Assembly: GCF_008086115.1 (NCBI RefSeq)
Contig: NZ_VSIY01000004.1
Coordinates: 372,001-436,000, forward strand
Direction: 5' to 3'
DNA: 64,000 nt
Source: Maritimibacter fusiformis
GTDB lineage: Bacteria; Pseudomonadota; Alphaproteobacteria; Rhodobacterales; Rhodobacteraceae
This document shows, one piece after another, positions 9,600-18,437 of the stretch. Positions within the stretch are counted from its first letter, which is position 1; each line of letters opens with the position of its first letter. A program made the position numbers and the translations under genes. The notes under the pieces are model-generated. The model searched no databases. It was not told where the DNA came from and saw nothing but the letters and a program-made list of their open reading frames with translations.

Positions 9600-9622
9600 T
9601 CCGGCGCAACCCGATGACAGAC

Positions 9623-9650
9623 CCGCCCGCCGCAGCCCCGCGGCGGGCGG
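9623..9650 (+). other. strong intercistronic hairpin after hyuB
   Basis: A perfect 11-bp stem, CCGCCCGCCGC (9623-9633) with GCGGCGGGCGG (9640-9650), around a 6-base loop AGCCCC, between hyuB and the aldehyde dehydrogenase gene. No T-tract follows. It is the strongest of three similar hairpins in this operon and may segment the transcript. Confidence 0.6.
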
Positions 9651-9683
9651 TGACATGACACACCCCCCGAACAGGAGGCGACA

Positions 9684-11195
9684 ATGACCTACACTCCCCA
9701 CGGCAAACACCTCATCGCCGGCGCCCGCGTGGCTGGCGACGACCACTTCACCTCGGCCCCGGTCGACGGCGCGGCGCAGCGCTTCAGCGCAGGCTCGCCG
9801 GCGCTGGTCGACCGCGCCGTGAAGGCGGCGGAAGACGCCTTCGCCAGCTACGGCCACACCGACACCGAAACCCGCGCCAGCTTTCTCGAGGCCATCGCCG
9901 ACGAGATCGAGGCGCGCGGCGCCGACCTGACCGCCATCGGCAGCGCCGAGACCGGCCTGCCCGCCGCAAGGCTCGAGGGCGAGCGCGGGCGCACCACCGG
10001 ACAGCTTCGCATGTTCGCGGGCCACATCCGCAAGGGCGACTACCTCGACCGGCGCCACGATCCGGCCCAGCCCGACCGTCAGCCCGCGCCGCGCCCCGAC
10101 CTCAAGCTGGTGCAGCGCCCCTTGGGGCCGGTGGCGGTGTTCGGCGCATCGAACTTCCCGCTGGCCTTCTCGACCGCCGGCGGCGACACCGCCTCGGCGC
10201 TGGCCGCTGGTTGCCCGGTGGTGGTCAAGGGCCACGAGGCCCATCCCGGCACCGCCGAACTGGTGGCCGAGGCGATCACGGCGGCAGCGGCCAAGTGCGA
10301 CCTGCACCCGGGCGTGTTCTCGCTGGTGCATGGCGGATCGCTTGCGGTCGGCAAGGCGCTGGTCGAACACCCGCTGATCCGGGCGGTGGGCTTTACCGGC
10401 TCGCTGCGCGGCGGGCGGGCGCTGTTCGATCTCTGCGCCGCCCGGCCCGAGCCGATCCCGTTCTTCGGCGAGCTTGGCTCGATCAACCCGATGTTCCTTC
10501 TGCCCGCCGCCACCGAGGCCCGCGCCGCCGCGCTGGGCGAGGGCTGGGCCGGGTCGCTGACGATGGGCGCGGGGCAGTTCTGCACCAATCCCGGCGTCGC
10601 CATCGTGCTCGATGGGGCAGGGGCCGACGCCTTCACCGAGGCCACCGCCGCCGCGCTGGCGGGGATCGACGCGCAGACCATGCTGACCGACGGCATCGCC
10701 GATGCCTACCGCGCGGGCCGTGATGCGGTGGTGTCGCATGGCGCGGTCAACGAGGTGCTGTCGAAAACCTGCCAGGGCCGCAGCGCCGCGCCGTCGCTGT
10801 TCGTGACCACCGGCGCCGAATGGCTGGCGCACCCCGACCTCAGCCACGAGGTGTTCGGCCCCCTCGGCATCATCGTGCGCGCCGCCGACATGGACGAGAT
10901 GAGGCGCATCGCCGCCGCACTGGCCGGTCAGCTTACCGCCACCCTGCACATGGACGAGACCGACACCGACCATGCCCGCGCACTGGTGCCGGTGCTGGAG
11001 CGCAAGGCCGGGCGGCTTCTGGTCAACGGCTTTCCCACCGGGGTCGAGGTCTGTGACGCGATGGTGCATGGCGGGCCATACCCGGCCACCACCTTCGCCG
11101 GCACCTCGGTCGGGACCATGGCGATCCGGCGTTTCCTGCGCCCGGTCAGCTACCAGAACTTCCCCGATGCGCTGCTGCCCGGAGAGCTGCGGTGA
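9684..11195 (+). CDS. 2,5-dioxovalerate (alpha-ketoglutaric semialdehyde) dehydrogenase-type aldehyde dehydrogenase
   Basis: A 503-aa NAD(P)-dependent aldehyde dehydrogenase. The general base E263 lies in FFGELGSINPMFL and the catalytic C300 in GAGQFCTNPG; both segments are typical of the KGSADH branch. VFGASNFPLAFSTAGGDTASAL is the cofactor-binding region. The enzyme would oxidise alpha-ketoglutarate semialdehyde to 2-oxoglutarate, the last step of hydroxyproline breakdown, which agrees with the epimerase and dehydrogenase at the left end. AGGAGG precedes the ATG at 9684. The intermediate deaminase (DapA-like) is not in the window. Confidence 0.87.
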   Translation: MTYTPHGKHLIAGARVAGDDHFTSAPVDGAAQRFSAGSPALVDRAVKAAEDAFASYGHTDTETRASFLEAIADEIEARGADLTAIGSAETGLPAARLEGERGRTTGQLRMFAGHIRKGDYLDRRHDPAQPDRQPAPRPDLKLVQRPLGPVAVFGASNFPLAFSTAGGDTASALAAGCPVVVKGHEAHPGTAELVAEAITAAAAKCDLHPGVFSLVHGGSLAVGKALVEHPLIRAVGFTGSLRGGRALFDLCAARPEPIPFFGELGSINPMFLLPAATEARAAALGEGWAGSLTMGAGQFCTNPGVAIVLDGAGADAFTEATAAALAGIDAQTMLTDGIADAYRAGRDAVVSHGAVNEVLSKTCQGRSAAPSLFVTTGAEWLAHPDLSHEVFGPLGIIVRAADMDEMRRIAAALAGQLTATLHMDETDTDHARALVPVLERKAGRLLVNGFPTGVEVCDAMVHGGPYPATTFAGTSVGTMAIRRFLRPVSYQNFPDALLPGELR

Positions 11196-12493
11196 GCATA
11201 CCGGGCCGCGACGACCTGGCCGCGCAGCTTGACGCGCGGCTGGGTGAACTGCACGGCGAACAGATCGACTGGCTGGCGAAACTGGTTTCGTTCGACAGCA
11301 CGCGCGGCAACGAGGGCCCGTGCCAGGATTGGCTGGCAGACGAGTTCGCCCGGCGCGGCTGGTCGGTCGACGCCTTCACCATCGCCGAGGTCGATATCGA
11401 CGGAAAACCCGGCGCTTCGCCGGTGGTGGATGTGGACTACGCCAAGGCAAAGATCGTCGTCGCCACCCATGACGTTGAAAACCCCGGCGGGCGCAGCCTG
11501 ATCTTGCAGGGCCATATCGACGTGGTGCCGCCCGGCGCGCCCGAACTGTGGGCGCATCCGCCGTTCGAGCCGCAGGTCCGCGACGGCTGGATGTCCGGGC
11601 GCGGCACCAACGACATGAAGGTCGGCGTGGCCGAGATGGTATTCGCGCTGGATGCGCTGCGGGATCTCGGCTTCGTGCCGGATGCGCGGGTGCATGTGCA
11701 GACGGTCTGCGAGGAGGAATGCACCGGCAACGGCGCGCTGGCGACGCTGGAACGCGGCTACCACGCCGAGGCCTGCCTGATCCCCGAAAGCATGGACGGC
11801 AAGCTCCTGCGCGCCGAGCTTGGTTCGGTCTGGGTGCGCGCGCGGGTGTTCGGGCGGCCCGGCCATGTGCTGGCCACGGTCGACGACAACGCCAACGCGA
11901 ACCTTGCCGCCTATGAATACGTCACCGACCTGCGCGCGCTGACCGCCGAGATCAACGAAGGCGCGCGCGATCATCCCTGGTTCGGCCATATCGACAACCC
12001 GGTGAAGTTCAGCCTGGGCAAGATCCGGGGCGGCGACTGGCTGGGCTCGGTGCCGTCCTGGTGCGAGATCGAGTGCCGGATTTCCGTTTTGCCCGGCACG
12101 CCCCTGCCCGAGATGCGTGCGGAAGTGACCGCGTGTATCATGCAGACCGCCCGGCGCAGCGGTGCGCCCATCGAGCCGGTGATCAGCTGGATCGGCTTTC
12201 AGGCCGATGGCCACGTGTTCGAACCGGGCAGCGATGCCGAGGCGGTGCTGGCGGCGGCCCACGAGGCGGTGCATGGCACCCCGCTCGAGACCTTCAGCCA
12301 GACCGCCACCTCGGACACACGGCAATACGACCTCTATTACGGCATCCCGACCTTGTGCTATGGCGGCCACGGCGAAGGCAGCCATTCCCCGCAGGAACGA
12401 ACCGATCTCGCCTCGATGCGGGACACCACCAGGACCATCGCGCTGTTCATCTCCGAATGGTGCGGCTTGCGTCCGATTGAAAAGGAGACCTGA
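11192..12493 (+). CDS. M20 family amidohydrolase/deacylase (ArgE/DapE-like)
   Basis: A 433-aa zinc amidohydrolase. Metal and catalytic motifs are LQGHIDVVPPG, GRGTNDMKVG and VCEEECTGNGAL. It starts with GTG overlapping the upstream stop (GTGA, 11192-11195). M20 enzymes remove N-acyl or N-carbamoyl groups from amino acids. Behind HyuA/HyuB, an N-carbamoyl-amino acid hydrolase role would complete hydantoin use, but deacetylation of another intermediate is equally possible. Confidence 0.87.
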   Translation: MSIPGRDDLAAQLDARLGELHGEQIDWLAKLVSFDSTRGNEGPCQDWLADEFARRGWSVDAFTIAEVDIDGKPGASPVVDVDYAKAKIVVATHDVENPGGRSLILQGHIDVVPPGAPELWAHPPFEPQVRDGWMSGRGTNDMKVGVAEMVFALDALRDLGFVPDARVHVQTVCEEECTGNGALATLERGYHAEACLIPESMDGKLLRAELGSVWVRARVFGRPGHVLATVDDNANANLAAYEYVTDLRALTAEINEGARDHPWFGHIDNPVKFSLGKIRGGDWLGSVPSWCEIECRISVLPGTPLPEMRAEVTACIMQTARRSGAPIEPVISWIGFQADGHVFEPGSDAEAVLAAAHEAVHGTPLETFSQTATSDTRQYDLYYGIPTLCYGGHGEGSHSPQERTDLASMRDTTRTIALFISEWCGLRPIEKET

Positions 12494-12495
12494 AA

Positions 12496-12846
12496 ATGAC
12501 CATCACACGTTTCGAACCCGGCGCCCGGATGAGCCAGGCCGTTGTCCACGGCGACACCATCTACCTCGCCGGCCAGGTCGGCACCGAAGGTGCGGACATC
12601 GCCGAGCAGACCCGCAGCGCGCTGGCCAAGGTCGACCGCATCCTGGCCGATCTGGGCAGCAGCAAGTCGCACATCCTGCAGGTCACCATCTGGCTGGCCG
12701 ACATGGCCGATTTCGCGGCGATGAACGCGGTCTACGATGCCTGGATCGACCCGGAAAACCCGCCCGCGCGCGCCTGTGGCGAATCGCGGCTGGCGACGCC
12801 GGGCTATACCTTCGAGGTGATCGTGGTCGCGGCCAAGGGCGACTAA
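12496..12846 (+). CDS. ridA: RidA family reactive imine/enamine deaminase
   Basis: A 116-aa RidA/YjgF protein. The family motif appears as GDTIYLAGQVGT near the N terminus and ends with PARACGESRLATPGY, holding the usual Arg and Glu that bind the substrate carboxylate. RidA proteins hydrolyse reactive 2-imino acids to 2-oxo acids and ammonia. Flavin oxidation of D-amino acids makes such imines, so its place in this operon makes sense. AAGGAGACC precedes the ATG. Its last bases overlap the convergent murJ stop (12843-12846). Confidence 0.9.
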   Translation: MTITRFEPGARMSQAVVHGDTIYLAGQVGTEGADIAEQTRSALAKVDRILADLGSSKSHILQVTIWLADMADFAAMNAVYDAWIDPENPPARACGESRLATPGYTFEVIVVAAKGD

Positions 12847-14381
12847 CGCCGAAACGCGTCGCGGAAATCCGACATCCGGAAGGCGTGAAGGGCATGGCCA
12901 AGCCCGAAGTAGCTGGCCATGCCCGCAACCACCAGGATCAGCAGCGCCAGCGCATTGCCGCCCGCCGTGCCAAAGAGCGTGCCCAAGGGCAGCGCCAGCC
13001 CCCAGATCACCCCGCCCATCAGCCAGGACGCCAGCCCGATGCGCCAGAACCGCTTCCAGAAGCGGGCGTCGAAGCGCGTGGTCTCGCCCATCCGCCAGGT
13101 GCCGATCCACAGCATCGCCACCATCCCCCAGCCCGCCAGCGTGGTGCCGAAGGCCGCGGCGATATAGCCGATGAGCGGCGCCAGCCCCACCGCCACGCCG
13201 GCGTTGATCGCCAGCGACCCCAGCGCGAAATAGAACGGCGTGCGGGTGTTTTCGCGCGCGAAATAGGCCGGTTGCAGCACCTTTTGCAGCACGAAGGCGG
13301 GCAGGCCCAGGCCATAGATCTGCACCGCCAGCGCGGTGGCGGCGGCGTCGTCGGCGGTGAAGGCGCCGCGCTGGAACAGCACCGTCACCAGCGGCATCGG
13401 AATGACGATCAGCGCCACCGAGGCGGGCACCGTCAGCGCCAGCGCCATTTCCCCGGCGCGCGACAGCGAATGCCGCCCGCCGCCTTCGTCGCCCGCCCGC
13501 AGGCGGCGTGACAGGTCGGGCAGAAGCACCACGCCGATGGCGATGCCGACCACGCCCAGCGGCAGTTGATACAGGCGGTCGGCATAGCTCAGCCAGGCGA
13601 TCGCGCCGTCGAAGAAGCTCGCCACCTGCCGCCCGATCAACAGGTTGACCTGCACCACGCCACCGGCCAGCGCAGCCGGCAGGGCGATGATCGCCAGCCG
13701 TTTCAACTCCGGCGTCATGCGCGGGCGGCGCGGGATCAGGCGATACCCGGCGCGCGAGGCCGCAACCCACACCAGCGCCATCTGCGCCACCCCCGCGATG
13801 GGCACCGACCAGGCCAGCGTCAGCCCCATGTCCCAGCCCAGCCAGGCCCCTGCCGTCAGCGCCGTGATGAAGATCACGTTCAAGAGCACCGGCGCGGCGG
13901 CGGCGGCGGTAAAGCGCCCGGTGGCGTTCAGCACGCCCGACAGAAGGGCCGCCAGCGAGATGAACAGAATGTAGGGAAACGCGATCCGGCCATAGAGCAC
14001 CGCCAGCCCGAAGCGCTCATCCTCCAGAAACCCCGAGGCCATCGCCAGGACCAGCACCGGCATGAACACCTGCGCAACGAGGGTAAAGACGATCAGGATC
14101 GTGGTCAGCCCGGTAAAGGCGTCGCGGGCGAATTCGTGCGCGCCGGTGCCCGCCTCGACCCGTTTGGCGAACATCGGGATGAACGCCATGTTGAACGCGC
14201 CCTCGGCGAAAAAGCGGCGGAACATGTTGGGCAATGAGAACGCGATCAGGAACGCCTCGGCCACCGGGCCCGCCCCCAGGGTGGCCGCGATCGCGATGTC
14301 GCGCACGAAGCCCAGCAGCCGCGACGCCATCGTCCAGCCGCCCACCGTCAGAAAACCGCGCACCAGGCGAACCCCGGCCAT
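12843..14381 (-). CDS. murJ: lipid II flippase MurJ
   Basis: A 512-aa polytopic membrane protein of the MOP superfamily with about 14 hydrophobic helices. The N-terminal block FRRFFAEGAFNMAFIP and the preceding R-x-L-G-F-x-R-D-I are hallmark MurJ residues. It moves lipid II across the inner membrane for peptidoglycan synthesis. The ATG shares one base with the glnD stop (TGATG, 14379-14383). A glnD-murJ order is common in alphaproteobacteria. The gene ends against ridA with a 4-base overlap. Confidence 0.95.
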   Translation of the reverse strand: MAGVRLVRGFLTVGGWTMASRLLGFVRDIAIAATLGAGPVAEAFLIAFSLPNMFRRFFAEGAFNMAFIPMFAKRVEAGTGAHEFARDAFTGLTTILIVFTLVAQVFMPVLVLAMASGFLEDERFGLAVLYGRIAFPYILFISLAALLSGVLNATGRFTAAAAAPVLLNVIFITALTAGAWLGWDMGLTLAWSVPIAGVAQMALVWVAASRAGYRLIPRRPRMTPELKRLAIIALPAALAGGVVQVNLLIGRQVASFFDGAIAWLSYADRLYQLPLGVVGIAIGVVLLPDLSRRLRAGDEGGGRHSLSRAGEMALALTVPASVALIVIPMPLVTVLFQRGAFTADDAAATALAVQIYGLGLPAFVLQKVLQPAYFARENTRTPFYFALGSLAINAGVAVGLAPLIGYIAAAFGTTLAGWGMVAMLWIGTWRMGETTRFDARFWKRFWRIGLASWLMGGVIWGLALPLGTLFGTAGGNALALLILVVAGMASYFGLGHALHAFRMSDFRDAFRR

Positions 14382-17170
14382 CAGGCGGTCGCCCGTTCGA
14401 CGCCGGTCTCGATCGCTTCGCGCAGCTTGCGCTCCAGCGTCTTCTGCTTGGCCTCGCTGTGAAACTTCAACCCGAACATGTCCTTGACGTAGAAGGTATC
14501 GACCACCTGTTCGCCATAGGTCGCGATCACCGCCGAGGCAATATAGACGTTGGCATTGGCCAGCGTCCGGGTCAGGTCATACAGCAGGCCGGGGCGGTCG
14601 CGGGTGTCGACCTCGATGATCGTGTAGATCTCCGAGCCTTCGTTGTCGAAGGTGATGTTGGTCGCCACCCTGAAGGCGCGTTCGCGTTTCCTGATGCTGT
14701 CGCGGTCCCGGCTCTGGATCGCCTCGCGCGCGATCACCTCGCCCTTGAGGGTGCGCTCGATCATGTTGCGCAACCGGCCCAGCCGCGCCTCCTCGTAGGG
14801 GTGGCCATGGTGGTCCTGCACCCAGAACACCGCCGTGGCATAGCCGTCCTTCGAGGTATAGGTGCGCGCGTCGACCACGTTGGCGCCCACCAGCGCCAGC
14901 GCGCCCGCGAGGCGCGAGAAGATGCCGGGGTGATCGGCCAGCGCGAACGCCGCGCGGGTGGCGTCGCGGTCGGGGTCCTGGGTCAGGTCGATGCGCACCT
15001 CGTCGTCGGCGATGCCGCGCAGGAGGTTGGCGAAAACCACGTGTTCGGCCAGCGACATGCCCTGCCAATAGGGGTCGTAATGGCGCGCGGTCTCGCGCCG
15101 CAGCGCCTTGCGGTCCCAGTCTTCCAGCGCCGCGCGCAGGGCCTGGCGCGCCTTGTCGGCCCGCGCGCCCGTCGACAGCGCCTCGATCCCGTCCTCCAGC
15201 GCGATCTTGGTCTGCGCGTAAAGCTCGCGCAGCAGCATCGCTTTCCAGTTGTTCCAGGTGTTCGGCCCGACCCCGCGAATATCGCAGACCGTCAGCACCA
15301 ACAGCAGGTCCAGCCGCTTTTTCGACCCTACCGCCTTGGCAAAGCCGCGCACCGTGCGCGGGTCCGACAGGTCGCGTTTCTGCGCCACGTCGGACATGAG
15401 CAGGTGATAGCGCACCAGCCATTCGACGGTTTCGACATCGGCCTTCGACAGCCCCAGCCGCCGGGCCACGCCGCGCGCCAGCCGCGCGCCGAGGATGGAA
15501 TGATCCTCGTTCCGGCCCTTGCCGATGTCATGGCACAGCAGCGCGACATACAGCACCTTGCGGTTCACACCCTCCTTGAGGATGCGCGAGGAGAACGGCA
15601 GGTCTTCGACCCGCTCGCCGCGCTCGATCTCGGCCAGGGCGGCGATGCACTGGATGGTGTGCTCGTCGACCGTGTAGCTGTGATACATGTTGAACTGCAT
15701 CATCGCCACGATCGGCTCGAACTCGGGGATGAAGGCGGCCAGCACGCCCAGCTCGTTCATCCGCCGCAGCGCGCGTTCCGGGTTGCCGTGTTTCAACAAG
15801 AGGTCGAGGAAGATCCGCGTCGCCTCCTTGTCGGCGCGCATCTCGTCGTCGATCAGGTCGATATTCGCCACCACCAGCCGCATCGCGTCCGGGTGGATCA
15901 GCAGCCCGGTGCGCAGGCCCTCCTCGAAGATGCGCAACAGGTTCAGCTTGTCGGACAGGAATTTCCTTTGGCTGGTGTAGGTCATGCGGCCCTGAACCAC
16001 CTTGAAGCCGTCGCGCAGCTTGCGCCGGCGCTTGAACAGGCCCGCAAGGCGCGGCGCGGTGCGCATATGCGCGGCCTCGAGCTGGCTGAGGAAGATCCGC
16101 GTGAGTTCCCCCACGGCCGTGGCCTCGCGGAAATAGTCTTGCATGAAATGCTCGACCCCGCGCCGCCCGCCCTTGTCGGCATAGCCCAACCGGTCCGCCA
16201 CCTCGACCTGAAGGTCGAAGGTCAACTGGTCCATCGCCCGCCCGGTGATCAGGTGAAGCTGGCAGCGCACCGCCCACAGGAACTCGTCGGCGGTGCGAAA
16301 GGTCTCGTATTCCTCGGGCCGGAACATCCTTAGCCGGGCAAGGTCGGCGGCGCGTTCGACCCGGTGCAGGTATTTGCCGACCCAGAACAGCGTCTGCAGG
16401 TCGCGAAGCCCCCCCTTGCCCTCTTTCACGTTGGGTTCGACCACGTAGCGCTGGCCCCCCTGCCGCTCGTGGCGGGCGGCGCGTTCGGCCAGCTTGGCCT
16501 CGAGGAACTCGCCCCCCGTGCCCCTGAACAGCTCGGTCCACAGCCGCGCGTTCAACTCGTCGGCCAGGCCCTCGTCGCCGCAGATGAAGCGCTGTTCCAG
16601 AAGCGCGGTGCGGATGGTGATGTCGTCACGCCCCAGCCGCAGGCAATCCTCGGTCGAGCGCGCCGAATGCCCGACCTTGAGGCGCAGATCCCACAACATG
16701 TAGAGCATCGACTCGATCACGCTCTCGGCCCAGGCGGGCACCTTGTAGGGCACCAGGAACAGCAGATCGACATCCGAGTGCGGCGCCATCTCGAAGCGGC
16801 CATAGCCGCCGACCGCAAGCAGTGCCAGGCGCTCGCTGGCGGTCGGGTTGCCGGCGCGGTGCAGGCGGGTGGTGGCGACCTCGAAGACGCTCTGCACCAC
16901 GCAATCGGTCAGAAAGGCATAGGACCGGATCGCCGGATGCGCCCTGAGCGGGGCCTCGGCCAGCGCCGCGGCAATCGCATCCCGGCCCCGGTCGAGCGCG
17001 TCGCGCAGCACCGCGACCGTGGCCGCGCGCAGGGCGGCGGCGTCGCTGTCGTCGCCGGTGCGCGCCTCGATCTCGGCGCGCACCGCGTTTCGGTCGAAAA
17101 TCGCCTCGGGCGGGCAGATCAGCCCGTCGGGCGCGGCGGGGTCTCGTGGCCCCGGATCAGAATCCGGCAC
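14381..17170 (-). CDS. glnD: bifunctional PII uridylyltransferase/uridylyl-removing enzyme
   Basis: A 929-aa GlnD from a GTG at 17170, preceded by AGAAG. An ATG further upstream at 17236 would run 80 bases into the neighbouring gene and is less likely. Domains in order are: nucleotidyltransferase with GGYGRFEMAPHSDVDLLFL (residues 121-139, catalytic D133/D135), a middle helical region, an HD hydrolase with CHDIGKGRNEDHS near residue 545, and two ACT domains starting with DHPGIFSRL and RDRPGLLYDL. It signals nitrogen status by adding or removing UMP on PII proteins. The gene overlaps the end of the upstream lipoprotein gene by 14 bp. Confidence 0.94.
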   Translation of the reverse strand: MPDSDPGPRDPAAPDGLICPPEAIFDRNAVRAEIEARTGDDSDAAALRAATVAVLRDALDRGRDAIAAALAEAPLRAHPAIRSYAFLTDCVVQSVFEVATTRLHRAGNPTASERLALLAVGGYGRFEMAPHSDVDLLFLVPYKVPAWAESVIESMLYMLWDLRLKVGHSARSTEDCLRLGRDDITIRTALLEQRFICGDEGLADELNARLWTELFRGTGGEFLEAKLAERAARHERQGGQRYVVEPNVKEGKGGLRDLQTLFWVGKYLHRVERAADLARLRMFRPEEYETFRTADEFLWAVRCQLHLITGRAMDQLTFDLQVEVADRLGYADKGGRRGVEHFMQDYFREATAVGELTRIFLSQLEAAHMRTAPRLAGLFKRRRKLRDGFKVVQGRMTYTSQRKFLSDKLNLLRIFEEGLRTGLLIHPDAMRLVVANIDLIDDEMRADKEATRIFLDLLLKHGNPERALRRMNELGVLAAFIPEFEPIVAMMQFNMYHSYTVDEHTIQCIAALAEIERGERVEDLPFSSRILKEGVNRKVLYVALLCHDIGKGRNEDHSILGARLARGVARRLGLSKADVETVEWLVRYHLLMSDVAQKRDLSDPRTVRGFAKAVGSKKRLDLLLVLTVCDIRGVGPNTWNNWKAMLLRELYAQTKIALEDGIEALSTGARADKARQALRAALEDWDRKALRRETARHYDPYWQGMSLAEHVVFANLLRGIADDEVRIDLTQDPDRDATRAAFALADHPGIFSRLAGALALVGANVVDARTYTSKDGYATAVFWVQDHHGHPYEEARLGRLRNMIERTLKGEVIAREAIQSRDRDSIRKRERAFRVATNITFDNEGSEIYTIIEVDTRDRPGLLYDLTRTLANANVYIASAVIATYGEQVVDTFYVKDMFGLKFHSEAKQKTLERKLREAIETGVERATA

Positions 17171-18341
17171 CGGCGAAACTTCTGGGCGCGGGGTCGACCA
17201 CGACCACTTCCTTGTTCTGGATCTCCGCCACCGCAAGGCCGCGCTCGTTGGTGCCGTCCGCGAGCAGGCGGAACACCCCGTTCACCCCGATGAAGCCTTG
17301 GCTCTGGGTCAGGGCGGCGCCGGTCAGCGCATCGGCCTTGCCGGCCTTGACCAGCGCGCCGATCGCCGCGATGCCGTCATAGGCCAGCCCCGCGATCGGG
17401 TGCGGGCTTTCGCCGTAAGCGGCGAGGTAGCGGGTGCGGAACTGTTCCGCCAGCCCCGGATCGGGCAGCGCGAACCAGCCGCCTTGCAGGCCGGGCAGGG
17501 TGCGTGCCGACAAGGGCACGTCCCAGCGTTGCAGCCCGGCGAACTGGATCTTGGCCGGATCGACACCGTTCTCCGGCAACAGCCCGGCCAGGTAGGGCAG
17601 CGCGCCGTCGGTGCCCGAGGTCAGAAAGATCGTCTGCGCCCCGGACGAGCGCACGGCATCCGCGATGTCGCGCACCTTGTTGATCACGCCGGTCTGCGAC
17701 ACCTCGAAGCCGACGACCCCGGCCAGTTCCGCCCCAGGCGTCGACTGGATGGCGCGCAGGATCGAATCGCGCCCCAGCGATTCCGCGGCGTTTTCGCCGT
17801 GGACAACGAGGATCTTGCCCTTGCCCTGCAGCGCGGCAAACCGCGTCAGCCGATCGGCGGTGCTCTGGAAGGTGTTGCCCAGGATGAACACGTTGTTGCC
17901 CGCGACGCCCGGGTTGTTGGAAAAGGCCAGCACGTTCACACCGCGCGCGGCGGCGGCGATGCCGGCGGTCGCGGCGCTCTGGCTGTAGACCGGGCCGAGG
18001 ATCACCTTGGCGCCGTCGCCCACCGCTTCGCGCGCAATGGTGCCTGCCTGGGTGGCGTTGCCGGCGGTGTTGTAGACGCGCAGGTCGATGCTGACCCCGT
18101 CCAGTTCGGCCATCGCCAGCCGGGCGGCGTTTTCCAGCGCGATCGCCAGCGAATCGTCGGCCGCATTGCCCGACCCGCCGGGCACCAGAAGCGCCACCGG
18201 CACCGGCCGCGAGGTGTCGATGCGCGGTCCGCTCGCGTTCATCCCGCCAAGCCCGCCACCGCAGGCCGCGAGCCACAACACCGACAGAAGGGCGACGATC
18301 GCCCCTGCGCGCTTGCGGGCAGAGCTGAAAAACGCAAACAT
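17157..18341 (-). CDS. LppC/LpoA-like penicillin-binding protein activator lipoprotein
   Basis: A 394-aa lipoprotein from the ATG at 18341, which AAAGGATTTTGGT precedes; an in-frame ATG at 18362 would add 7 residues. The lipobox is LWLAACGGG, so Cys becomes lipidated after a signal peptide. The rest is a periplasmic-binding-like fold: VPVALLVPGGSG, VKVILGPVYSQSAATAG-type segments and FQSTADRLTRFAALQGKG. In proteobacteria such outer-membrane lipoproteins activate PBP1A. Alphaproteobacterial members commonly sit next to rsmI, as here, but their role is less well tested. Confidence 0.85.
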   Translation of the reverse strand: MFAFFSSARKRAGAIVALLSVLWLAACGGGLGGMNASGPRIDTSRPVPVALLVPGGSGNAADDSLAIALENAARLAMAELDGVSIDLRVYNTAGNATQAGTIAREAVGDGAKVILGPVYSQSAATAGIAAAARGVNVLAFSNNPGVAGNNVFILGNTFQSTADRLTRFAALQGKGKILVVHGENAAESLGRDSILRAIQSTPGAELAGVVGFEVSQTGVINKVRDIADAVRSSGAQTIFLTSGTDGALPYLAGLLPENGVDPAKIQFAGLQRWDVPLSARTLPGLQGGWFALPDPGLAEQFRTRYLAAYGESPHPIAGLAYDGIAAIGALVKAGKADALTGAALTQSQGFIGVNGVFRLLADGTNERGLAVAEIQNKEVVVVDPAPRSFAGAGF

Positions 18342-18437
18342 ACCAAAATCCTTTTGTTCCACGCCGGACAGGGGGCGAGACTCGCCCCTGTAAAGAGGGT
18401 TGCACTATAAACGCCACGCTGAACAGGTCTACCCCAG

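Noticed and set aside
17171-17236. Upstream ATG extension of glnD
   Set aside because: It would overlap the neighbouring gene by 80 bases; the GTG at 17170 has a better ribosome site and length.
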